Positions 44,710 through 54,349 of a DNA stretch of 64,000 nucleotides are shown here, one piece after another. The notes under the pieces are model-generated. The model made no database searches, was not told the DNA's origin, and worked only from the letters and a program-made list of their open reading frames with translations. The stretch is taken from positions 1,674,001-1,738,000 of the forward strand of contig OZ253959.1 of the NCBI GenBank assembly GCA_965267425.1, read 5' to 3'. Each line of letters begins with the position of its first letter. The stretch's first letter is position 1. The translations under genes and the position numbers were made by a program. The stretch is from G965267425 sp965267425 (lineage in GTDB: Bacteria > Bacteroidota > Bacteroidia > Flavobacteriales_E > Vicingaceae).

Positions 44710-45642
44710 TCAATGACGGAAACTCATATCTGGTGTGCTTGTGAAGCACAATGGCATGGATGGGAAATTATCCGTAATTAGGTAATAATACTCACTGTTT
44801 GACTCTGGCGTTTTACCCGTTCTTCCATTGCATTCATCCAGTTCTCCACCACTCACGTATTCGTAATCTTGAAAGTAGTAACCGTCAGGACAACCATCAG
44901 GTGCTGAAGTTCCATCTCCTCCCCGATCCGAGGTTTTCAATTGATATCCACTGGTGTATTCTACAATGGTTGTACCATCATCAGCAAAACCATATTTGTA
45001 ATAAATAGGATAACCGTCAGCTGCATACCCTACTTTCACCATTTCTGTACCATCCGCCGTTCCTAATTCGTTGAGGTATGCGGAGGGTGTTCCATGGTAA
45101 TGGTATCGTCCAGTGGGTTGAACGTGTGCATTGTTACAATCCAATCCTAAATCTGATGTGTTTTGCAATGCAGTGATGTTCCAAGATCGATTAGGCCCAT
45201 TAGTACCACTAAAAAATTCTCCGGTATAAGGTTCAATAACCACTCCACTAAACAATATCCCGGTAGTATATCCTGAACCATCTGTTGAACTAGCGGCTAT
45301 GGATGGATTGGTGGTCATTTCATATGTCTCACTAATAGCTGCAATGGCATTTGGATTTCCAGAATTAGGAAACGTTCCCACTAAATGACTGGCTACATTG
45401 TTGACAGTGATGGTTCGTCTGTTGCCATTGACCGATTCTGTGTAACTACTTGATGTGCCCAAAGAGTTCTGAATATTCACGTTGCAATTGGTATGATCCA
45501 AGTCAATTGAAAATACACTTGAAGAGCCGTCGCACGAACTGCTGGTGGATGGCGTTGGATCATCGTCATCGTCCTTGCTGCAAGCTGAAAATATCAACGA
45601 TATGGATAACAACACAGTTAAACTATTGAGTAAGTATTTCAT
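44710..45642 (-). CDS. YHYH-domain lipoprotein
   Basis: This 310-residue lipoprotein (LIFSAC, Cys21) has an acidic linker (SKDDDDDPTPS) and the YHYH domain: GRYHYHGTPSAYLNEL (about 186-201), GYAADGYPIYYKYGFAD and, near the end, NSEYYYLITDNFPSMPLCF. YHYH proteins are widespread in Bacteroidota, marine bacteria and diatoms. The His motif suggests metal binding, but no reaction is proven to my knowledge. Confidence 0.88.
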   Translation of the reverse strand: MKYLLNSLTVLLSISLIFSACSKDDDDDPTPSTSSSCDGSSSVFSIDLDHTNCNVNIQNSLGTSSSYTESVNGNRRTITVNNVASHLVGTFPNSGNPNAIAAISETYEMTTNPSIAASSTDGSGYTTGILFSGVVIEPYTGEFFSGTNGPNRSWNITALQNTSDLGLDCNNAHVQPTGRYHYHGTPSAYLNELGTADGTEMVKVGYAADGYPIYYKYGFADDGTTIVEYTSGYQLKTSDRGGDGTSAPDGCPDGYYFQDYEYVSGGELDECNGRTGKTPESNSEYYYLITDNFPSMPLCFTSTPDMSFRH

Positions 45643-45789
45643 AATAAGTTGGTTGATTAGTACTAATTAAAATTTGACGCTCTTTTAAAATAAATCCTTC
45701 GATTCTAAGTTATTAAATTCAAAAAAATGTGAAAGTTTTTGTTATAACCGTTTGACAACAATAACTTTACTATTACAATTCTTTATGAC

Positions 45790-46596
45790 ATGACTCGTTA
45801 TTTACTCTTCTGTTCATTGCTATTCACAGCATTGTTAGTCCAAGCGCAGTATTCACGTATTGTCGAGGCGCAATCCTTACCTGCCTGGCGTTGGAATCAA
45901 ATAGATTTTGGTTTAGGGGCAGCCAATGATCATTATCCGAGTATGTCTTTGCAAGAAATGACTGCTTTTGCCAAAAATCCAGAAGAGATTGAACGAGACA
46001 TGAGTATGTTCACAGAAGAAACGTCAACAGCGGCGTTTGGGGCTGTGTTGCTTTTCAATATTGGTTTTAGCCCTTTGGACAAACAGACGTTGCAATACAG
46101 AGATGATCGAGAATTGAGAATTGGTATGGGATTATATTCAGATAGAGAAGCCATGTTGACATACAAAAATGAAGATCTGGATACTTCTTTGGTTTATTGC
46201 AGCCTCCAGAGTGAATTTTCATTGGAAGTTGCCTATTTATTCAAAGGTACATGGGGTAAGAAAGACCGATGGCATTGGTATTGGGGAGCAGGCATGAATG
46301 CGGCCACTTCATTGAGTGAGGAAATGATTTTGATTTCTGGTAAATACTTTGATCCTGAGTTACACCCTTCAGAACAACCTGAAGAACAAATGACTATGGA
46401 GACCTATGCTGGAACTGCTGTAAATTATATGAGAATGTACGTTCCGTATGGCATTGGCCATAATATCAGCAAAAACTGGATTTTAGGTTTTGATTTCAGA
46501 ACGGGAATAGGTGTTCAATTTATTGAAGGAAGAGACACCAACTTTATCAAGAAAACCGGAACATTTACACTTGGGGTGAAGCACAGATTCCGATAG
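45790..46596 (+). CDS. Outer-membrane-type protein, unknown
   Basis: This 268-residue protein has a signal peptide (to about 19, VQAQ) and a body of amphipathic strands (AAFGAVLLFNIGF, LEVAYLFKGTWG, YWYWGAG-like segments). It ends GTFTLGVKHRFR, a typical outer-membrane beta-barrel C-terminus with a final aromatic or basic residue. It is probably a small porin or barrel. I do not recognise a named family. Confidence 0.7.
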   Translation: MTRYLLFCSLLFTALLVQAQYSRIVEAQSLPAWRWNQIDFGLGAANDHYPSMSLQEMTAFAKNPEEIERDMSMFTEETSTAAFGAVLLFNIGFSPLDKQTLQYRDDRELRIGMGLYSDREAMLTYKNEDLDTSLVYCSLQSEFSLEVAYLFKGTWGKKDRWHWYWGAGMNAATSLSEEMILISGKYFDPELHPSEQPEEQMTMETYAGTAVNYMRMYVPYGIGHNISKNWILGFDFRTGIGVQFIEGRDTNFIKKTGTFTLGVKHRFR

Positions 46597-46599
46597 ACC

Positions 46600-48933
46600 C
46601 TATTCCTTGATAAATTTCTTAACAATCTGATTTTCTGCAGACTGTAATATCAATAAATACATTCCAGCTTCTAATTCAGAAACGTCGATTTCCAATATTC
46701 CGTCTGTATTTCCTCTTGTAGAATTTGAAAGAACAACATGTCCTGTTGATTGAATGATTTGGAAAGCATCTATTGCCGTGTCATTCAAATCCACCAATAA
46801 TTGATTATGAACGGGCACTGGATAAACCTTGATTTCTTCATTGGAATTTAAAACCTTGACTGACACGGGCCCATAAATTTCAGATTGGCCATCTATGTCA
46901 AATTGAAGCAAACGATAATAAGATGTTCCCTTAAACGGCTGCCTATCTTCGATTTCATAGGTAATGGACTCCGAACTAAAGCCCGCCGCCTCAATGCGCT
47001 TCACATCTTGCCAATTTTTTAGATCTCTGCTTCGTTCTATCACGAAATAACTACTATTTATTTCATTTTCTGTCCGCCAGAATAAATCAACTTTATTGTT
47101 AATGAAACCAGCATCAAAATCCGTAAGTGTCACAGGTAAAGGCGTTTGCGCAAGATCAATTGAACCAATAGTAAAGCGTTGATTGTCGTCAATATCAACT
47201 CCTGTCCATTCAAAAATATTTCCACTTGTATTGGTAGCACCTGAAATAACACTACCACCACTTTCATCATTAAATAAACCATCGTTATCGGAATCAATTA
47301 ACAAACGCAGGTCAGAAGCAGTTTGTGAACCACCAACATCTGTCAAGTCAAATGAAATGGTAATTGTTCCTACTTCTCCGGTTTCACTGGCTCGCCATGT
47401 TCTTGCCAAACGCGATTGTACTCCTGAAGGCAAATCGCTAACACCAAATGAGCTCAAAGCTCCATTATCATGACCCCAAATCAAAAATTCGGAAACTCCG
47501 AGGTTTGAGGGTGAATTGATTTGAACAATTCCCGTTCCCTTAGCATCTTCATGGCTAGAGCCATTCGCTGCCATTCCAATTCCAGCTACTTCAAAGTCAT
47601 AATCCCCATACAAACTACTGTCTTCATCATAAATGTTATTCGTCATGTCTGTAATACCATATTTGGCACACAAGTAGTTTTGAACAATGATCAATTGCGC
47701 ATCATTTAACGCACCAGTAAAGGCAATTACTTCGGCTATATCACCGTCAAATGTTTCATTCCCTTGCCTTCCCACGCCAAAGTCCGTCCACGATTGCAGC
47801 GTTCCATCGTAAGAAATGCTTCCAGCTGTTGCACCATTAATGTACTGCGTAATATCTGAACCATCGTATTGATTCGAAATTTCGTAAAACGTTCCTGTAG
47901 AAATGACTGTCACAGAAGGGATGCTTCGGACGGTTCCATCTGACTCAACTCCCCTTCCCCAAGGCTCACCTGTGGCCGTCTCTACCCACATACCTATTGA
48001 TTTGTTTCCTCCTGAAGTCGAAAATGACGATCCACTGGGGGCAGCATGAATAATACCATCATTATTATTTGTTAATGCTTCAACACGCACCACAGTCAAG
48101 ATGGTTGCATTATTAGATGTGCTAATTCCTGTTGCCAATAATTGGTCATTGGAGCCGTTAAAATCAACGGCAGGTAACCCATTGGCTTGATTGGTTTGAT
48201 ATACCGGTTGATTCGTTCCTTCAGAAAGGTCATTGTTATTTCCAGATTGGTCATGCCATTCTTCAACATCATCATTGTTAGAGGCTAGTGTGGTTCCTGC
48301 ATCGTTGTAAACCTCTGCATCGGCTTTTACCCACAATTCAAGAAATCCCGTACCATCTGTTAGCCCAACCCCACCGGGCCCATCTGGTCCAAGAAGTTCA
48401 CCTGTAACCAAAATGTTATCAAATCGCAATCGCTCTCCATTTCCATTGTTATTGAGTGTCACGGTTATTACCAAAGTCGATGCTGATAATCCTGAAACTG
48501 TGTTAGTTGCTGAATTGAAATCTCCATCACCATTGCCATCTCCAAATTCCACATTGCCTGCACCAATATCATAAAATGTTTCAATGATATCCCCTGCTTC
48601 ACATGCTTGCTCGTTAATATCCATTGAGATGGTCACATTGTTGTATCCTGAGATATCAATGGTTTCAGAGGTCCAAGTCATGACACCGTCGGTATTTCGT
48701 CCACTCATTGAACGTAGACCAGTGATAGGTCCATCACTTTCTACTCGCCACCAGGTACTTGGGGTACCTGTCTTTGTCCAATCGGCTCCAGTTGGTGCAT
48801 TATTGTCTTGTGCGGTTTGGTCATTGTCGCTGTAACCAGTTTCGAAGTCCACGCTCCAAATGGTTGTCTGCGAAAACGCACTTATCATACTAAAAACGAA
48901 GAGAATCAGGAATATAGGTAATCGTCGGTGCAT
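46600..48933 (-). CDS. T9SS-exported multidomain surface protein
   Basis: This 777-residue protein has a signal peptide (ending AFSQ). A jelly-roll-like domain (about 24-180, TIWSVDFETGYSDND) is followed by a LamG-like domain (about 195-420, with VEEWHDQSGNNNDLSE) and a DUF8202-like beta domain (about 440-590, YGDYDFEVAGIGMAANG). An Fn3-like module and a T9SS type A sorting domain follow (IKVYPVPVHNQLLV, an unusual P-V-P in place of P-N-P). It is probably a surface-anchored adhesin. It is convergent with the outer-membrane gene, 3 bp apart. Confidence 0.85.
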   Translation of the reverse strand: MHRRLPIFLILFVFSMISAFSQTTIWSVDFETGYSDNDQTAQDNNAPTGADWTKTGTPSTWWRVESDGPITGLRSMSGRNTDGVMTWTSETIDISGYNNVTISMDINEQACEAGDIIETFYDIGAGNVEFGDGNGDGDFNSATNTVSGLSASTLVITVTLNNNGNGERLRFDNILVTGELLGPDGPGGVGLTDGTGFLELWVKADAEVYNDAGTTLASNNDDVEEWHDQSGNNNDLSEGTNQPVYQTNQANGLPAVDFNGSNDQLLATGISTSNNATILTVVRVEALTNNNDGIIHAAPSGSSFSTSGGNKSIGMWVETATGEPWGRGVESDGTVRSIPSVTVISTGTFYEISNQYDGSDITQYINGATAGSISYDGTLQSWTDFGVGRQGNETFDGDIAEVIAFTGALNDAQLIIVQNYLCAKYGITDMTNNIYDEDSSLYGDYDFEVAGIGMAANGSSHEDAKGTGIVQINSPSNLGVSEFLIWGHDNGALSSFGVSDLPSGVQSRLARTWRASETGEVGTITISFDLTDVGGSQTASDLRLLIDSDNDGLFNDESGGSVISGATNTSGNIFEWTGVDIDDNQRFTIGSIDLAQTPLPVTLTDFDAGFINNKVDLFWRTENEINSSYFVIERSRDLKNWQDVKRIEAAGFSSESITYEIEDRQPFKGTSYYRLLQFDIDGQSEIYGPVSVKVLNSNEEIKVYPVPVHNQLLVDLNDTAIDAFQIIQSTGHVVLSNSTRGNTDGILEIDVSELEAGMYLLILQSAENQIVKKFIKE

Positions 48934-49017
48934 ATTAATTAGGCGTTATACCCAAAAATACGTATTTCCCTGTCCAGAGTTTCAAAAAGGGTACCCGAAA
49001 TTTACTACTTCTTTATC

Positions 49018-49872
49018 TTAGGAATTTTCCTTTTCGTAAGTATCTATCATTTCCATTAATGACATATGCGGCCGCCCTGCAGCTGATTCGAAGTCCGATT
49101 TTACATCAAAAACGCCTTGTCGGATACCATGGTAAATACCCGCAATAATGGTCCCTAAATACGCTCCAAGTTCTTCCACCCGTTCTTGCTCATATTCCTT
49201 GACCGTCATATCCTCAAAGATCAATTGAGTACCATATGCTTTATTCAAACCATCTGCCAATTCACGTTGCGTAATGGCAGGGCCAGTCATATGGAAAAGC
49301 CGGTTTTCGTTTTGATCATTGAGCAACAACTGCGCATAAGCATAACCTAGCTCACTTCTACTGGTGTAGGCACACTTTCCATCCCCGGCGCAATTTCGAA
49401 TTTTTCCCAACTCACGATAGGTATTCATATACACCAAATCTTCATCAATATATATCCCATTCCTTCCTATCACCCATGGTATTCCCGAGTTTTGCACATC
49501 TTGTTCAGTCTGTCTATTGCTTTGAATAATGGGATTAAATGTCGTATCGTTGTCAGGGCCAACAATACTGGTATACACTATTTTTTGTACCCCACATTTC
49601 CTAGCAGCTTCAATGATGTTACGGTGTTGTTGAATTCTTTTATCTGGCGCTTCAAACCCTGATACAAACAACAGCCGATCTACGCCTTGCAAGGCAGTAA
49701 CAAATTGATCATAACTGTCATAATCCGCCTGTCTAATTTCTACACCCAAATGTTCTGCTTTCGATGGAGTTCGAGCTATTCCAATTAGACTTTCGGCTGG
49801 AGCAACATTTTTTAAATGATTCATGATTGCGCCCCCGAGTTGACCGGAAACGGCTGTGACAGCAATTTTCAT
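49018..49872 (-). CDS. NmrA-type NAD(P)H-binding reductase
   Basis: From ATG 49872 the protein is 284 residues. The glycine loop AVSGQLGGAI (5-14) is an atypical SDR/NmrA nucleotide site. KIVYTSIVG and the substrate-side WVIGRNGIYIDE segment fit the QOR2/YwnB-type subgroup that reduces quinones or senses redox state. The longer in-frame start lacks family similarity. It lies 20 bp after the stop of a DUF3817 gene on the same strand. Confidence 0.88.
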   Translation of the reverse strand: MKIAVTAVSGQLGGAIMNHLKNVAPAESLIGIARTPSKAEHLGVEIRQADYDSYDQFVTALQGVDRLLFVSGFEAPDKRIQQHRNIIEAARKCGVQKIVYTSIVGPDNDTTFNPIIQSNRQTEQDVQNSGIPWVIGRNGIYIDEDLVYMNTYRELGKIRNCAGDGKCAYTSRSELGYAYAQLLLNDQNENRLFHMTGPAITQRELADGLNKAYGTQLIFEDMTVKEYEQERVEELGAYLGTIIAGIYHGIRQGVFDVKSDFESAAGRPHMSLMEMIDTYEKENS

Positions 49873-49891
49873 AATATTCGAATGGTTAAAA

Positions 49892-50197
49892 TCATTGGAT
49901 GTCTGCCTGCGCTTTTTGAAAGATACGCTTATCCGCAACAAATGTTCCTCCAGGAAGAAGAGATGCCGCAAATACCAAGATTATTGTTTTTACATTCCAA
50001 GCATGATCTTTAGAAGCAGGTATCATTAAATAAATGTAGGCCATGAATAATACTCCATGTATCATTCCCAATTCTTTAGTAGCATTGGGATAATCACCAT
50101 AATATTTCAATGGCATGGCCACAAAAAGAAGCAGTACAAATGAAAGCCCTTCTAATAATGCTATAATTCTTAATCTACCTATTGATGTGCGAATCAT
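49892..50197 (-). CDS. DUF3817 membrane protein
   Basis: From ATG 50197 the protein is 101 residues, with three hydrophobic helices and the DUF3817 pattern LLEGLSFVLLLFVAMPLKY and LGMIHGVLFMAYIYL. Its ATG overlaps the upstream stop by 4 bp (ATGA), so it is translationally coupled. The function is unknown; DUF3817 proteins often sit beside small membrane or redox genes. Confidence 0.85.
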   Translation of the reverse strand: MIRTSIGRLRIIALLEGLSFVLLLFVAMPLKYYGDYPNATKELGMIHGVLFMAYIYLMIPASKDHAWNVKTIILVFAASLLPGGTFVADKRIFQKAQADIQ

Positions 50198-50538
50198 GAA
50201 TTGGATTTTCGCCAAACATACGCAAGAAATAGCACACCCGGAATGGCAAATGCATCAATTATTGTCCAACTTCCATAGTCGCCGATTACATGGAACCCAG
50301 CTATCCCCATTAAGGTAACGATACCTCCTATTAACGGATTTTTCAAACCAACCAAAAGGCCAACCAGTGTTATCACCGGAAAAAACATAAAGAGAATAAG
50401 CTCATTCATCTCCGTTATTTCTAATAGGCTCTTTTCACCAGTACCAAATAAATGTGCCAGCAAAAAGAATAGGATAAATAATGAAGATAAACTTGCCGTA
50501 ATTCTGGCGCTCCACAAATGAATGGATAATGAATTCAT
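50194..50538 (-). CDS. Small four-helix membrane protein, unknown
   Basis: From ATG 50538 the protein is 114 residues and nearly all hydrophobic (about four helices), with short polar loops (GTGEKSLLEITEMNE; GDYGSWTIID). It is coupled to the DUF3817 gene by a 4-bp overlap, so the two probably form a complex or operon. I do not recognise the family. Confidence 0.7.
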   Translation of the reverse strand: MNSLSIHLWSARITASLSSLFILFFLLAHLFGTGEKSLLEITEMNELILFMFFPVITLVGLLVGLKNPLIGGIVTLMGIAGFHVIGDYGSWTIIDAFAIPGVLFLAYVWRKSNS

Positions 50539-50752
50539 CAAAAAGAGAATTAAATTTTAACCAAATGTAGCTTGATCAGTTTACTAATCTCAAAAGGACG
50601 ATATTATGTAACAAAAATTAACATTTATTGCGGTGCTATAGTAATAGGTGTTTAAAACATTTTCATTTTTGTAAGTCGTGACCGATGAATTCTACTTAAC
50701 TTGTGCTTACTATGTTTAATCGCCTACCATCTTCAGATGAACGCAATAAAAA

Positions 50753-51913
50753 TTGCCCTGTATCGACGTGCTAGCTGAAGATTATAAGAAAATCCGTGAA
50801 CGAACGGTTTCATTGTGCAATCCATTAAAAACAGAAGATTTTGTACCCCAACCTGCAGAATTTACCAGTCCACCTAAATGGCATTTAGCGCATACCACAT
50901 GGTTTTTCGAACAAATGATTTTGAAATCGTTCTTTAACGGTTACGAAGAGTTCCATCCAACCTTTGGATATCTGTTTAACAGTTATTATCAACACGTGGG
51001 AGAACGAACCTTGCGAGCTCACAGAGGTAATATGACTCGACCTACTGTTGAAGAAGTTCTTTCCTACCGAAAGCATGTTGATCATTTCATGATTGAATTG
51101 CTCAATGATTCAAATGATGAGGATTTAAACTACCTGGTTACTTTGGGGTTGAACCATGAGCAACAACATCAGGAACTTTTGCTTACCGATTTAAAATATA
51201 CCTTGTCCTTAAACCCCCTTTTTCCGATGTATGAGCAAGGTTTTAACCTGACTGACGACCTTAATGCACAAGATAATTGGGTTGACATACAAGAAGGAAT
51301 ATATACCATTGGACATGATGGAAAAGGGTTTTGTTTTGACAATGAATGCAATTCGCACCAGGTCTTTCTCCATGATTTCAGTATAGCTAACCGACTGGTG
51401 ACTAATTCAGAATACTTGGAATTTATAAATGACGGCGGTTACGAACGATTCGAATTATGGCATGACGAAGGTTGGTCCTGGACGCAATCCGAAGGCATTA
51501 AACATCCCTTGTATTGGCAATTACAAGATGGTACATGGCTCCATTATTCTTTGGCAGGATTGTCTCCATTAAATTCTGATGCTGTCCTAGCACACATCTC
51601 ATATTATGAGGCAAGTGCTTTTGCCCATTGGAAAGGCATGCGTTTACCAACTGAATTTGAATGGGAAGTAGCCTCAGAACATCTTGAATGGGGAAAACGC
51701 TGGGAATGGACTAATTCTGCGTACCTACCCTATCCAGGTTTCAAAACAGCCAAAGGAGCAGTTGGAGAATACAACGGTAAATTTATGATCAATCAAATGG
51801 TATTAAGGGGTGGTTCCAGGGCCACCGCCAATAACCACACAAGAAAAACTTATAGAAATTTCTTTCATCCACATTTTCAATGGCAATATTCGGGAATCAG
51901 ATTAGCAAAGTAA
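50753..51913 (+). CDS. egtB: Ergothioneine-type sulfoxide synthase (EgtB-like)
   Basis: This protein (386 residues from TTG 50753) has an N-terminal DinB-like domain with the iron ligands of EgtB: H47 in KWHLAHTTW and H135/H139 in NHEQQHQE. An FGE-sulfatase-like C-terminal domain follows (RLPTEFEWEVA, VLRGGSRATANNHTRKTYRNFF). EgtB joins trimethylhistidine to a thiol donor using iron and O2. There is no in-frame ATG. An ATG at 50737 would enter this frame only if one A of the AAAAA run (50748-50752) were absent, giving MNAIKLPCIDV. TTG 50753 or GTG 50768 otherwise serve as starts. Confidence 0.88.
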   Translation: MPCIDVLAEDYKKIRERTVSLCNPLKTEDFVPQPAEFTSPPKWHLAHTTWFFEQMILKSFFNGYEEFHPTFGYLFNSYYQHVGERTLRAHRGNMTRPTVEEVLSYRKHVDHFMIELLNDSNDEDLNYLVTLGLNHEQQHQELLLTDLKYTLSLNPLFPMYEQGFNLTDDLNAQDNWVDIQEGIYTIGHDGKGFCFDNECNSHQVFLHDFSIANRLVTNSEYLEFINDGGYERFELWHDEGWSWTQSEGIKHPLYWQLQDGTWLHYSLAGLSPLNSDAVLAHISYYEASAFAHWKGMRLPTEFEWEVASEHLEWGKRWEWTNSAYLPYPGFKTAKGAVGEYNGKFMINQMVLRGGSRATANNHTRKTYRNFFHPHFQWQYSGIRLAK

Positions 51914-52851
51914 ATGAAGAGCAACCTTCCAACTCTTTTTATGAAGATGTAATTGAAGGATTGTCTTCGTCATCTAAATATTTATCCTCTAAATATTTCT
52001 ATGATGAAAACGGAGACCGCATTTTCCAACAAATCATGAAGATGGAAGAATATTATCTTCCGGAGTGTGAATTGGAAATTATTCAAACCAAATCAAAAGA
52101 AATCATCGAATCCTTTCCGAATGGCTCGTTGGATATTATAGAATTGGGTGCCGGTGATGGAACAAAGACGGTTCATTTTTTAAAACAACTTCAACTCCAA
52201 AGAGAAGGTGCCACATTTTATCCGCTGGATATTTCAGAAAACGTGCTGGAAATCAACAAACAAAATATACTTCTTGCTATACCGGACATGTGCATTCAAC
52301 CCGTTCCGGGAGATTACTTTGACACACTCAAAAAATTGAACGAAAAGAATCAAAAAGTAATTCTGTTTATGGGAAGTAATATTGGCAATTTCCCCAGGAC
52401 TGAAGCCGCTGATTTCTTGCAATTGGTGTGCAGCCATATGAAAGAAGAGGACATCTTCCTGATGGGGATAGATTTGAAAAAGAATCCAAGAACAATTGTT
52501 AACGCTTATGACGATAAAGCAGGAATCACCAAACAATTCAATTTAAACCTATTACATCGCATCAATCGTGAATTGGATGGAAATTTTGATGTTTCAAAAT
52601 TTGATCACTATGCTACCTATGATCCACAATCGGGAACAGCATCAAGTTATATTGTCAGTCTGGACAACCAAATGGTAAGAATTGGAAACGAAAGTTTTTC
52701 GTTCAAAATGAATGAATTGATCCACACGGAAGTTTCGAATAAATACAGTTTATCGGAAATTGAACAATTAGGCAGTTCTGCCGGATTTGGCACAGTTAGT
52801 CATTTCTTGGATGGTAAGAATTACTTTTCCATCAGCTTGTTTAAAAAATGA
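51880..52851 (+). CDS. egtD: Histidine N-alpha-methyltransferase (EgtD-like)
   Basis: This 323-residue methyltransferase starts at the ATG 34 bp inside the end of egtB, the only Met before FYEDVIEGLSSSSKY. It has a Rossmann-type SAM site (ELGAGDGTKT, 88-97) and the DUF2260/EgtD pattern YEDVIEGL and KYFYDENGDRIFQQI. EgtD makes trimethylhistidine from histidine and three SAM, the first step of ergothioneine synthesis. The strong gene overlap means the pair is co-translated. Confidence 0.92.
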   Translation: MAIFGNQISKVNEEQPSNSFYEDVIEGLSSSSKYLSSKYFYDENGDRIFQQIMKMEEYYLPECELEIIQTKSKEIIESFPNGSLDIIELGAGDGTKTVHFLKQLQLQREGATFYPLDISENVLEINKQNILLAIPDMCIQPVPGDYFDTLKKLNEKNQKVILFMGSNIGNFPRTEAADFLQLVCSHMKEEDIFLMGIDLKKNPRTIVNAYDDKAGITKQFNLNLLHRINRELDGNFDVSKFDHYATYDPQSGTASSYIVSLDNQMVRIGNESFSFKMNELIHTEVSNKYSLSEIEQLGSSAGFGTVSHFLDGKNYFSISLFKK

Positions 52852-53531
52852 AGTCCGTTGGAGTTATAGGAACAGGGCATCGAACGACTCTTTTGGCGTT
52901 GGAGCACCTGAACTCCATGTATCAAAAGCTGACTTCAGAACAACACACGTGCCCCATTCATTTAATTCAACCCGACTTTTATGAAATCAATGAATTATTA
53001 CCTCTGGGAATCAATGAAGCTGCGGAACATTTGAGGTCGTTTATAAAAGCGTTTCCAACAGAAAGCACATCCAATATTATTCTGTTAAACAACACATTGC
53101 ATGAAGCTTTGGACATTGTTGTTGAAGATCTCGAATTGAATATCAATGTTTTGCACATTGGTCATCTATTACGTCTTCATTTCAATCAAGTTCCAGTTTC
53201 AAAAGTGGCCATATTAGGTACAAAACATACCATGTCTTCTTCATATTTTAAATCTTTCATCCCTCCTTCTGTTGCTCATGTAGAAATACCACTACACCTG
53301 GCACATCTTGTGGAAGAACTGCGTAAAACATATTTTTTCGGAAATGATATAACAATGGCTGAACAATGTTTTATGAAGCTTATGAACGAATTTGATCAGG
53401 ATACAACATTTGTCTTGGCTTGCACAGAATTATCTATAGCCTTTAAAGACGTTCAACTTGAGATGAATCATCTTGACACATTGAAATTGTTGTGTGAACG
53501 AGCAGTGAATGAACTCATTACTCACCTCTGA
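52848..53531 (+). CDS. Asp/Glu racemase-fold protein lacking the first catalytic Cys
   Basis: This 227-residue protein has the two-domain Asp/Glu racemase pattern (VGVIGTGHRTTLLALEHL; NVLHIGHLLRL; VAILGTKHTMSSSYF). The first catalytic motif C-N-T-x-H reads NNTLHE (81-86), with Asn81 where Cys should be. The second motif ACTEL (191-195) keeps Cys192. A one-Cys racemase is unlikely to work normally; a lyase, hydrolase or binding role is possible. It overlaps egtD by 4 bp, so it is part of the ergothioneine-type operon. Confidence 0.82.
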   Translation: MKSVGVIGTGHRTTLLALEHLNSMYQKLTSEQHTCPIHLIQPDFYEINELLPLGINEAAEHLRSFIKAFPTESTSNIILLNNTLHEALDIVVEDLELNINVLHIGHLLRLHFNQVPVSKVAILGTKHTMSSSYFKSFIPPSVAHVEIPLHLAHLVEELRKTYFFGNDITMAEQCFMKLMNEFDQDTTFVLACTELSIAFKDVQLEMNHLDTLKLLCERAVNELITHL

Positions 53532-54349
53532 TGACCTTTTGGTTTCATTTCTTCATTGAGAATATCACTTAAGTAAATCTGATCTTCCATTTCGGTATAA
53601 GGGTCTGACATGCGCATATTTTCGAGGTATTTTTCCTTCGCCAACGCCATGTTTTCTACATATTTATTGTGCGTACCCAATTCTTTATAAGCCAGCGCTA
53701 AATAAAATCTGTTCTCAGCCATGTCATAAAGCTCTGTTTGTTTTAAAAAACAAGAGATTGCCCTCCTTGGTTCATTTAAATTCAACTCAAGAACACCCAG
53801 ATGTAAGTAATCATACAGGCCAGGATCATACGCTGATTCGTTTAATTTGTTTTCAATGATCTCTTTCGCTTTATGAAAATTTTCTAACGCTTTATAACAC
53901 AACGCCTTTGCTATAGTTAAATGATATTCCCCTCCCGCAGAATATCCAAGATGATCAGATGATATCTTTTCCAACAACTCGAAATCTTTAATGGCACCTT
54001 CATAATCTCTAAAAAATTGATACCTGCACCATCCTCTATATCCCAAATTTTCTTTTGGCAGCAATTCAACGGACTTATCGATTAATTTTTTCCAAGTAAT
54101 AAAGTCTCCACTCTTAAGGTACGCTACTGATTTATGTCGATAAGCATAAGAAAATTCAGGGCATATTGAAAGAGCACTATCCATTAATTCTTGATATTCT
54201 CTGCTGTATTGATAATAAATATTGTTCTCTTGTAACAGCATACAGGCTTGATATTGAGCCGTATCTCTCTGATACAAAAATACATTGCAGTTTTGTCCAT
54301 ATATGAAGAATGGTGATAATGCAATTAGGATGGTAATTGAATACTTCAT
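53522..54349 (-). CDS. Secreted TPR protein
   Basis: This 275-residue protein has a signal peptide (ending FIYGQ) and about five TPR units (for example AYRHKSVAYLKSGDFITWKK and LALAYKELGTHNKYVENMAL). TPR repeats bind partner proteins. It is coupled to the TonB-C-like lipoprotein gene by a 4-bp overlap. Its last bases overlap the convergent racemase-fold gene by 10 bp. Confidence 0.82.
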   Translation of the reverse strand: MKYSITILIALSPFFIYGQNCNVFLYQRDTAQYQACMLLQENNIYYQYSREYQELMDSALSICPEFSYAYRHKSVAYLKSGDFITWKKLIDKSVELLPKENLGYRGWCRYQFFRDYEGAIKDFELLEKISSDHLGYSAGGEYHLTIAKALCYKALENFHKAKEIIENKLNESAYDPGLYDYLHLGVLELNLNEPRRAISCFLKQTELYDMAENRFYLALAYKELGTHNKYVENMALAKEKYLENMRMSDPYTEMEDQIYLSDILNEEMKPKGHQR

